Shown: positions 8,030-13,900 of the stretch, in pieces
Numbering within the stretch: the stretch's first letter is position 1
Layout of the letters: every line of letters starts with the position of its first letter
Assembly (NCBI GenBank): GCA_045639045.1
Contig: JAZUCI010000026.1
Span: forward strand, 1 to 14,909
Direction of reading: 5' to 3'
Length of the DNA: 14,909 nt
From: SIG402 sp045639045
GTDB taxonomy: Bacteria > Bacillota > Clostridia > Christensenellales > Borkfalkiaceae
The notes under the pieces: model-generated
What the model was told of the DNA's origin: nothing
The model's database searches: none
The model's input: only the letters and a program-made list of their open reading frames with translations
Translations under genes and position numbers: made by a program

Positions 8030-9328
8030 TTACATACTCCTTAAATCTTTTACTCGTTTTGCTTTGCCTTCAAACCGTTGCAAGGTGTTGGGGGATTCCA
8101 ACATAACCTTCGCGTCCAGTCCAAGGATAGTTTTTAGTTTTGCTTTTACTTCGTTGGTTATTTTTTCCAAGGTGGAGAAGGAGTCCGTGCTTTGCGCAAG
8201 TTCTACCTTAACGGTCATCTTGTCCGTGTACCCTTCGCGTTCTAACACGATTTCGTAGTGGGGGCCAAGTTCGTCCACGCTTAAAATTACTTCTTCAATT
8301 TGGCTGGGGAATACGTTTACCCCGCGAATTTTCAACATATCGTCGCTTCTGCCCGATAAGTTTTCCATACGGCAGAAGGTTCTTCCGCACGCGCACGGTT
8401 CATAGAACAGGCGGGTAATATCCTTGGTGCGGTAACGGATTAAGGGTAAGCCTTCCTTTTTAATGCAGGTAATTACCAATTCGCCCTTTTCCCCCGCGGG
8501 TAAAACCTCTTCGGTAACGGGGTCGATAATTTCGGGGATAAAGTAGTCCTCGTTAATGTGCATTCCCGTGTGTTCTAAACACTCGCCCGAAACCCCCGGG
8601 CCCATCAGTTCGCTCATCCCGTAGTTGCTGGTAATTAAAATGTCCCGTCCCCAAACCTTATGCATTTCTTCGCGCATTGCGTCCGTTAACAGTTCGCTAC
8701 CCACAAGCGCGATTTTCACGCTTAAATCCTTTGCGGGGTCCACGCCCATTTCCTTCGCCACTTCGGCAAGGCGAAGGGCGTACGAAGGGGTTGCCACAAG
8801 TAGGGAGGTTTCAAAGTCCTGCATGTACATAATTTGCTTTTGGGAATTCCCCGTAGAGGAAGGCACGATGGCGGCGCCGATTTTTTCTAAGCCGTAATGC
8901 AACCCAAGCGCGCCCGTAAACATACCGTAGCCAAAGCAAATTTGCGCTACGTCCTTTTTAGAAGCGCCCCCCATACAAGCGATACGCGAAACGCATTCCG
9001 TCCACGTTTCCAAATCCCCTTGGGTATAGCCAACCACGGTGGGTTTCCCCGTGGTACCGCTACTTGCGTGAATACGAACGAGTTCGTCCTTTTCTACCGC
9101 AAACAAGCCGAAGGGGTAGTTATCCCGCATATCCTGTTTGGTTACGAAGGGTAATTTCGCTAAATCCTTCAACGTTTTCACGTCGTCGGGCGTTACGCCC
9201 TTTTCTTCCATTTTTTTGCGGTAAGCGGGAACTTTTTCGTATACGCGCTTTACCGTTTCCTGTAAGCGGGAAAGCTGTAACGCTTCCAGCTCCTCTCTTG
9301 GCATACTTTCTTCTTTAGACCAAATCAT
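8030..9328 (-). CDS. paaK: Phenylacetate-CoA ligase, first copy
   Basis: A 432-aa AMP-forming arylacetate-CoA ligase. Motifs: ATP loop SSGTTGK (89-95), NYGMSE (235-240), RYRTKD (298-303), GRSDDM with IRGVNVFPSQIE (326-345) at the hinge, and K422 (EGKA) near the C-terminus. It also has C250, H253 and the C312-x-C314-G pair that align with cysteines of the second copy. It probably feeds arylacetyl-CoA to IorAB directly downstream. The start at 9328 has AAAGGAAAG upstream and lies 14 bp after the symporter stop. The ligase from AMP-forming chemistry spends two ATP equivalents, which fits assimilation of external arylacetates better than energy-yielding catabolism (inference). Substrate preference relative to the second paaK cannot be told from sequence. 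Confidence 0.94.
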   Translation of the reverse strand: MIWSKEESMPREELEALQLSRLQETVKRVYEKVPAYRKKMEEKGVTPDDVKTLKDLAKLPFVTKQDMRDNYPFGLFAVEKDELVRIHASSGTTGKPTVVGYTQGDLETWTECVSRIACMGGASKKDVAQICFGYGMFTGALGLHYGLEKIGAAIVPSSTGNSQKQIMYMQDFETSLLVATPSYALRLAEVAKEMGVDPAKDLSVKIALVGSELLTDAMREEMHKVWGRDILITSNYGMSELMGPGVSGECLEHTGMHINEDYFIPEIIDPVTEEVLPAGEKGELVITCIKKEGLPLIRYRTKDITRLFYEPCACGRTFCRMENLSGRSDDMLKIRGVNVFPSQIEEVILSVDELGPHYEIVLEREGYTDKMTVKVELAQSTDSFSTLEKITNEVKAKLKTILGLDAKVMLESPNTLQRFEGKAKRVKDLRSM

Positions 9329-9342
9329 GTTTCTTTCCTTTC

Positions 9343-10884
9343 TTATTGAATTTCGCCTTCTACGTGCTTATCGAACGCTTCGGTAAGAATCGCATCGTCA
9401 GGCGCTTTAGTGCATAAACTTACAACCGTGGTAACGAGAAGGGAGAACAGCATACAAATTACGCCGATTAAGGGGGAACTGGCAACCCCGCTCTTTAGCG
9501 CGGTACCAAAACTGCAACTCCAACCGTTTTTGTCGTAACCGAACACGAAAATTAAACTTACGGTTAAAACCAGGGTGCTGATAATGGACGTCCAAACGGC
9601 GGGCCTAGAAACCCTTTTCCATAAAACGCCAAGCACGTACGGGCCGATAAAGCAACCGGCAAGCGTACCCCAGCTAAGACCCATCAAATAAGCGATAGCG
9701 GTAAGTTTGAATTCTTCGTTTAAAATAGCAAGCAGAACGGAAAGCGCAACGAAGCAAAGGCATAAAGTTTTCATTACCACGTTTACCCGTTTATCGCTTG
9801 CGTTTCGGTTAATTTTTCCTTTGTATAAGTCAACGGCAATTACCGAAGCCCCCGCCAAGGATACCGAAGCCAAGGTGGACATACTTGCGGAAAGCAACAG
9901 CACCGCAATCAGCCCCGTCAGCCCAACGGGCATTACTAATTTCAGCATTTCGGGAACGACGGAGGAATCGGGTACGTTCGCCAAGGTGGGGAAGAAGTAA
10001 CTAAGCGCGCCCGTAAAGTAAGCGCAAAAGCCGATAACCAAAGCAAACACCGTGCTAACCACAACCCCTTGCGAAATCGCTTTTTTATCGCGGATTGCGT
10101 AATATTTATGAATGGTTTGGGGTAGCGCCCATACGCCAAGCGAGGTTAGTAGCAGTAAGGAAAGCAACGTCATCGTGCTTCCGTACAACCCCTTGCTATC
10201 CGCGCCAAAGGTGAACCAAGTTAAATTGGGGTTTTTCGTCAGTTCGGTTAAATCCCAGTTTACCTGTTCGGATTTCATAAAGAAAACCAGCATTAAAACA
10301 ACGCCCACCAGCATAATAATCCCTTGAATAAAATCCGAAAGGGAGGTAGCGAAGTATCCGCCGAAGAACAGATAAACGGCGGTCAATGCCGCAAGGGCAA
10401 GCATAACGATCCAACCCTCAATTCCGAACACGATTTCAAACAAACTGCTAAGCCCGTTATACACGGAAGCGGAGTAGGGAATTAAGAATAGGAAAATAAT
10501 TACTGCCGAAACTAACTTTAAGCGATGGCTGCCGTACCGCTTTTCAAAAAAGTCGGGCATGGTTTTTGCGCTTAAACGGCGGGTCATATTCTTGGTGCGC
10601 TTTGCAAGAACCAGCCAAGCAATCAAGGTGCCGATAATCGCGTTGCCAATCCCAACCCAAATGGAAGCAAGGCCGTACGCCCTACCGAATTGCCCCGCGT
10701 ATCCGATAAAAATTACCGCGGAAAAATAAGCGGTTCCGTAAGAAAACGCCGTCATCCACCCGTTTAATCCCTTTTTGCCCGCAAGCAAAAAGTCGTTTAC
10801 CGTACTCGAACGGTTTTTTGTATAAACGGCAATGGCGACCATTGCCAATGCGTAAATGCCTAAAATCACGTAGTTTAAAATCAT
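9343..10884 (-). CDS. Sodium:solute symporter (SSS/SLC5 family), probable arylacetate uptake
   Basis: A 513-aa polytopic membrane protein with about 13 hydrophobic segments, normal for SSS family members such as PutP and ActP. Signatures: DFLLAGKKGLNGW (31-43) with the following FSYGTAYFSAV in TM2, and the SASMSTLASVSL segment (332-343) ending in VDLYK (351-355), which corresponds to the Na2-site helix of PutP-like proteins. Substrate is not readable from sequence; position at the head of a paaK-ior operon suggests import of an arylacetate or aromatic amino acid with Na+. Start chosen at ATG 10884: AAAAGGA lies 6 nt upstream, and the family N-terminus begins here. A longer in-frame start at 10962 would lie upstream of the predicted -10 box (10958-10953) and is rejected. 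Confidence 0.9.
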   Translation of the reverse strand: MILNYVILGIYALAMVAIAVYTKNRSSTVNDFLLAGKKGLNGWMTAFSYGTAYFSAVIFIGYAGQFGRAYGLASIWVGIGNAIIGTLIAWLVLAKRTKNMTRRLSAKTMPDFFEKRYGSHRLKLVSAVIIFLFLIPYSASVYNGLSSLFEIVFGIEGWIVMLALAALTAVYLFFGGYFATSLSDFIQGIIMLVGVVLMLVFFMKSEQVNWDLTELTKNPNLTWFTFGADSKGLYGSTMTLLSLLLLTSLGVWALPQTIHKYYAIRDKKAISQGVVVSTVFALVIGFCAYFTGALSYFFPTLANVPDSSVVPEMLKLVMPVGLTGLIAVLLLSASMSTLASVSLAGASVIAVDLYKGKINRNASDKRVNVVMKTLCLCFVALSVLLAILNEEFKLTAIAYLMGLSWGTLAGCFIGPYVLGVLWKRVSRPAVWTSIISTLVLTVSLIFVFGYDKNGWSCSFGTALKSGVASSPLIGVICMLFSLLVTTVVSLCTKAPDDAILTEAFDKHVEGEIQ

Positions 10885-10899
10885 AGTCCGTCCTTTTGC

Positions 10900-10921
10900 C
10901 CGTGCAAGCGCGTATGCACGG
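10900..10921. promoter_or_regulatory. Hairpin in the symporter 5' leader
   Basis: Perfect inverted repeat CCGTGCA / TGCACGG (10900-10906 and 10915-10921) with an 8-nt loop. It sits in the predicted leader of the minus-strand operon, 3 bp before the AAAAGGA ribosome binding site. It could be an operator or an mRNA hairpin that tunes translation of the symporter. No T-box, Trp-attenuator or known riboswitch features were recognised in the leader. Confidence 0.5.
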
Positions 10922-10952
10922 CGCGTGTGTAAATAAATAGCAGATACGATAC

Positions 10953-10981
10953 ATAATATCACAATCGCGTGCGCTTGTCAA
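10953..10981 (-). promoter_or_regulatory. Sigma-A-type promoter of the symporter-paaK-ior operon
   Basis: On the minus strand, -35 TTGACA (10981-10976), exactly 17 bp spacer, -10 TATTAT (10958-10953). Transcription should start near 10946, giving a leader of about 62 nt to the symporter ATG. It lies about 53 bp from the divergent plus-strand promoter, back to back. Confidence 0.85.
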
Positions 10982-11034
10982 TAAAAAACGCCCGTTTCTT
11001 ATCTAAAAGGTTGCCGTTTTACGAAAAAAACGTC

Positions 11035-11063
11035 TTGACAAGCCAAAGAAAAGATGTTACAAT
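11035..11063 (+). promoter_or_regulatory. Sigma-A-type promoter of the formyl-THF cyclo-ligase-malQ operon
   Basis: -35 TTGACA (11035-11040), 17 bp spacer, -10 TACAAT (11058-11063). The predicted start near 11070 leaves a leader of about 27 nt, which rules out the TTG at 11073 as a useful start codon and supports ATG 11097. Confidence 0.88.
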
Positions 11064-11096
11064 ATCCCGCGATTGAAAACGGCAAGGGAAGGCAAG

Positions 11097-11633
11097 ATGG
11101 AACAGGCGGAAATCAGAAGGATAATGATAGAAAAACGCAAAGGCGTTACCCCCCAAGCAAACGAAAGCGCGGGGAAGGCCGTTGCCCGTCAGGTTTTAGC
11201 CCTGCCCGAAGTGGAAAAGGCAAGCGGGGTTATGGTGTATTTACCCGTAAGTGGGGAATTGGATACCCACCCCCTAATCCACGCGCTAAATCAAGCAAAA
11301 AAAACTGTTTTGTACCCCGTTACGGTGGGGGAAACCATGGTTGCCGCCCAACCCCTAACGGATGCGTTTATCAAGGGGGATTTTGGTGTTTCGGTGCCCG
11401 AAAAATACGCCGTTTTCCCTAATCCCGACGTGGTAATCGTGCCCCTGACGGCGGCGGATATCCGTCGTTTCCGCGTGGGCTATGGCAAGGGCTATTACGA
11501 TAAATTTTTGGCGCAAACGGGCGCGTTTTCGGTGGGTGTTTGCCATCATTTCCAAATTGTGGAAGGGATTCGCGAAAACCCTTGGGAAAACCCCCTAAAC
11601 GTACTTGTTAGCGAGCAGGCAGTTTTAAGATAA
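11097..11633 (+). CDS. 5-formyltetrahydrofolate cyclo-ligase
   Basis: A 178-aa cytosolic enzyme that converts 5-formyl-THF with ATP to 5,10-methenyl-THF, salvaging the storage form of one-carbon folate. Evidence: the N-terminal basic helix EIRRIMIEKRK (5-15), VYLPVSGELDT (47-57) with the conserved glutamate region for folate, and the nucleotide/Mg-binding signature RVGYGKGYYDKFL (126-138). Length is typical of the family (about 180-200 aa). The start is ATG 11097, behind AAGGGAAGG with close spacing; an in-frame TTG at 11073 lies almost at the predicted transcription start and has no ribosome binding site. The gene is first in a two-gene operon with malQ, 23 bp downstream; the pairing has no clear metabolic logic. 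Confidence 0.92.
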   Translation: MEQAEIRRIMIEKRKGVTPQANESAGKAVARQVLALPEVEKASGVMVYLPVSGELDTHPLIHALNQAKKTVLYPVTVGETMVAAQPLTDAFIKGDFGVSVPEKYAVFPNPDVVIVPLTAADIRRFRVGYGKGYYDKFLAQTGAFSVGVCHHFQIVEGIRENPWENPLNVLVSEQAVLR

Positions 11634-11656
11634 AAACGAAAGAGAGAACGTACGAT

Positions 11657-13144
11657 ATGAAAGAAAGAAAAGCAGGTATATTACTTCCCGTATTTTCCCT
11701 TTGGGGGGAGTACGGCGTCGGCAGTATGGGCAGCGAAGCGCGCGCCTTTTTACGCAGCGTAAAAAACGCGGGTTTTAAGGTGTGGCAAGTGCTTCCCTTA
11801 ACCCCTACGGGGTTTGGAGATTCCCCTTACCAAGCGGAATGCGGGTATGCGGGCAACCCCTATTTTATCGATTTACCCACCCTAAAAAAGCAGGGGTTAC
11901 TTACCGAAGAAGAACTGCTTTCCGCCCGCGTGGAAAACACGGGAAGGGTGGATTACGCGTGGTTATACGAAACGCGCTTAAATTTGTTAAAAAAGGCGTT
12001 TTCTCGCTTCGTTCCCACCCCCGAATACCGCAAATTTTCGGCGCAAAAAAAGTTTCGCGATTACGCCCTTTTCGCGGCGTTAAAAGCCGAAAAAAACGGG
12101 CTTCCGTGGTACGATTGGGAAGCGGAACTTCGTTACCGCCGCCCCTTGGCTTTGCGCCTTGCAAGGAATAGAAATCGCCAAACGATCAATTTTTATTTGT
12201 TCGTGCAATACGAATTTTTCCGTCAATGGTACTCCTTAAAGGAGTACGCGAACGGTTTAGGCGTGCAAATTTTGGGGGATTTACCCCTATACTTATCCCG
12301 CGACAGCGTGGAAGGATGGGTGCATCCCGAACTGTTCTTGTTAGGGGAAAACCGCGCGCCCGAACTGGTGGCGGGCGTTCCCCCCGATTACTTTGACGAA
12401 AACGGGCAACTTTGGGGAAACCCCGTATACGATTGGGAAGCGCAAGCAAAAACGGGTTACCGTTGGTGGCGCAACCGTATCCGCGATAATTTAACCCTGT
12501 TCGATATGCTTAGAATTGACCATTTCCGCGGTTTAGACCGCTATTACGCCGTACCCGCCAACGCCGAAAACGCGAAAAACGGAAAATGGTACGACGGCCC
12601 CAAAACCGCCTTGTTCCGCGGTATGAAATCCGCCCCCATCGTGGCGGAGGATTTGGGCACTTCGGACGATTCTTTAGTGGCGTTTTTGAAAAAAAGCGGT
12701 TACCCCGGGATGCGCGTACTGTCCTTTATGTTCGACGGGGATCCCAAGAACCCTCATTTAATTTCCAATCACGCGATAAACAGTGTCGTGTACACGGGCA
12801 CGCACGATAACCAGCCTTTGCTGGGTTTATACTTGCAAGCGGAAAAAAAGGAACGCGCGGCAATGTTCCGTACCCTTAACGCGCAATGCAAAAAACGGGG
12901 CGTTTCTTGTGATAAACGGGGAAGCGCAAAACTTTTCGTGCATCGCGCCAACGCCCTTTTGCTTCGCTCCCGCGCCAGTCTTGCCATTTTGCCCTTTTTC
13001 GACGTGCTAGCAAGGGCGGATTTACGCGTGAACACCCCGGGCGCGGCGGACGGCAACAACTGGACTGCCCGTTTGAAAAAGGGAGAGTGGAAGAAGGTCC
13101 ATCTTTGCCGCGTAAAAGCGGAAATTGAACGCGCCGAACGTTAA
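11657..13144 (+). CDS. malQ: 4-alpha-glucanotransferase (GH77, amylomaltase)
   Basis: A 495-aa GH77 enzyme that transfers maltosyl and longer glucan segments between maltodextrins, used in starch or glycogen turnover. Evidence: N-terminal GILLPVFSLWGEYGVG, SPYQ with AGNPYFIDL (56-73), LGDLPLYLSRDSVE (206-219), GVPPDYFDENGQLWGNPVYDW (240-260), catalytic nucleophile D288 in RIDHFRG, acid/base E331 in AEDLG, transition-state aspartate D384 in GTHDN, and NTPG (459-462) near the C-terminus. All three catalytic acids are present. The residues after THDN (QPLLG) differ from the usual (D/N)T-x-x-G form. The ribosome binding site is weak (AGAGAG, 11641-11646), so translation may be coupled to the upstream gene. 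No other maltodextrin genes are in the window. Confidence 0.95.
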   Translation: MKERKAGILLPVFSLWGEYGVGSMGSEARAFLRSVKNAGFKVWQVLPLTPTGFGDSPYQAECGYAGNPYFIDLPTLKKQGLLTEEELLSARVENTGRVDYAWLYETRLNLLKKAFSRFVPTPEYRKFSAQKKFRDYALFAALKAEKNGLPWYDWEAELRYRRPLALRLARNRNRQTINFYLFVQYEFFRQWYSLKEYANGLGVQILGDLPLYLSRDSVEGWVHPELFLLGENRAPELVAGVPPDYFDENGQLWGNPVYDWEAQAKTGYRWWRNRIRDNLTLFDMLRIDHFRGLDRYYAVPANAENAKNGKWYDGPKTALFRGMKSAPIVAEDLGTSDDSLVAFLKKSGYPGMRVLSFMFDGDPKNPHLISNHAINSVVYTGTHDNQPLLGLYLQAEKKERAAMFRTLNAQCKKRGVSCDKRGSAKLFVHRANALLLRSRASLAILPFFDVLARADLRVNTPGAADGNNWTARLKKGEWKKVHLCRVKAEIERAER

Positions 13145-13166
13145 ACGGAAATAGAAAGGAAAAATG

Positions 13167-13204
13167 AACGGATTACCCCATTTTTTGGAAGGTAATCCGT
13201 TTTT
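13167..13204 (+). terminator. Intrinsic terminator after malQ
   Basis: Perfect 11-bp inverted repeat AACGGATTACC / GGTAATCCGTT (13167-13177 and 13191-13201) followed by a T run ending at 13204. The 13-nt loop has a possible inner CCA/TGG pairing. It begins 22 bp after the malQ stop and should end that transcript ahead of the hydrogenase promoter. Confidence 0.9.
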
Positions 13205-13205
13205 C

Positions 13206-13219
13206 GTTGTCTAGACAAC
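13206..13219. promoter_or_regulatory. 14-bp perfect palindrome, candidate repressor operator
   Basis: GTTGTCTAGACAAC is a perfect palindrome between the malQ terminator and the hydrogenase promoter, about 60 bp upstream of the -35 box. Its core GTCTAGAC fits the GTMTAKAC pattern known for HutC-subfamily GntR regulators. No regulator gene is in the window, so binding is inference. Confidence 0.45.
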
Positions 13220-13260
13220 CACACGGGCGGTTTTCTTTTCAAAATTTTGCGGAAATTTCT

Positions 13261-13278
13261 CTTTTTTTATAAAAAAAG
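13261..13278. promoter_or_regulatory. A/T tract palindrome next to the -35 box, UP-element-like
   Basis: An 18-bp perfect palindrome of seven T and seven A residues around AT, flanked by C and G, ends 2 bp before the -35 box. The position and A/T tracts match an UP element that binds the RNA polymerase alpha C-terminal domain. A terminator role is unlikely because the stem is all A:T. Confidence 0.4.
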
Positions 13279-13280
13279 GG

Positions 13281-13309
13281 TTGAAAAAAAGTTTCGGGTG
13301 TGGTATAAT
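13281..13309 (+). promoter_or_regulatory. Strong extended -10 promoter of the hydrogenase-type operon
   Basis: -35 TTGAAA (13281-13286), 17 bp spacer, consensus -10 TATAAT (13304-13309), with TGG directly upstream giving the extended -10 TGn element. Transcription start is expected near 13316, leaving a leader of about 53 nt. Confidence 0.9.
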
Positions 13310-13317
13310 CCTTTGGA

Positions 13318-13344
13318 ATGTAATGATGTAATTCATAATTACAT
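13318..13344. promoter_or_regulatory. Three ATGTAAT heptamers, candidate operator at the transcript start
   Basis: ATGTAAT occurs at 13318-13324 and 13326-13332 as direct repeats 8 bp apart, and inverted as ATTACAT at 13338-13344. The second and third form a perfect 19-bp inverted repeat with a 5-nt spacer. They lie at about +3 to +29 of the predicted transcript, where a bound repressor would block transcription; a weak mRNA hairpin is the alternative. Confidence 0.5.
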
Positions 13345-13368
13345 AAGACTTTTTGGATGGAGGTTCGT

Positions 13369-13860
13369 ATGACGAAGAAAGCAGTGCCTTTCAAGGGCAC
13401 GAAAGAACAAGAAGCAAAACTGTACGAAGTTTTGAACGAACTGAAAGGCGTACGCGGCGCGGTTATGCCCGCCCTGCAACATGCACAGGAAATCTACGGC
13501 TATTTGCCCATTGAAGTGCAACAAATGATTGCAGACTTTTTTGGCGTGCCCCTTGCAGAAGTTTACGGCGTTGCCACCTTCTACGCGCAGTTTACCCTTA
13601 CCCCCAGCGGTAAGTACAAAGTGGGCGTATGCTTAGGTACGGCGTGCTACGTAAAAGGTTCGGGGGACGTATATAACAAGTTCCGCGAACTGTTAAACTT
13701 ACCCGAAGGCGAAAGCTTGACGGAAGACGGCAAATTCTCGCTGGAAGCAACCCGTTGCATCGGTTGCTGCGGCTTGGCGCCCGTTCTTACCGTAAACGGA
13801 GAAGTATACGGAAAGGTAACGGTAGGGCAAGTAAAAGATATTCTTGCAAAATACGAATAA
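13369..13860 (+). CDS. hydC: NuoE-like [2Fe-2S] subunit, probable HydC of NAD-linked hydrogenase
   Basis: A 163-aa thioredoxin-like [2Fe-2S] protein of the complex I 24-kDa (NuoE) family. The cluster ligands are C88 and C93 (CLGTAC) with C130 and C134 (CIGCC), the C-x4-C ... C-x3-C pattern of the family; an N-terminal helical region with the GYLP motif (44-47) and VYGVATFYAQF (65-75) precedes it. With the NuoF-like gene 40 bp downstream it should form part of a soluble NADH-linked complex, most likely the HydABC or Hnd type of [FeFe]-hydrogenase; an NAD-linked formate dehydrogenase is the main alternative. The start at ATG 13369 follows GGAGG (13359-13363) with 5 nt spacing; the ATG at 13357 overlaps that ribosome binding site and is rejected. 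Confidence 0.92.
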   Translation: MTKKAVPFKGTKEQEAKLYEVLNELKGVRGAVMPALQHAQEIYGYLPIEVQQMIADFFGVPLAEVYGVATFYAQFTLTPSGKYKVGVCLGTACYVKGSGDVYNKFRELLNLPEGESLTEDGKFSLEATRCIGCCGLAPVLTVNGEVYGKVTVGQVKDILAKYE

Positions 13861-13900
13861 TTATTTCTGCGTTGGCGAACAATTAAGGAGAAAAGAGAAT

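Noticed and set aside
10885..10962. Longer symporter start at 10962
   Set aside because: It lies upstream of the predicted -10 box and would not be on the transcript; ATG 10884 has AAAAGGA at 6 nt.
13261..13278. T7/A7 palindrome as an intrinsic terminator
   Set aside because: The stem is almost entirely A:T and sits against a -35 box; an UP-like element is more likely, and a strong terminator already lies at 13167-13204.
13357..13368. NuoE-like start at ATG 13357
   Set aside because: It overlaps the GGAGG that serves ATG 13369 and has no ribosome binding site of its own.
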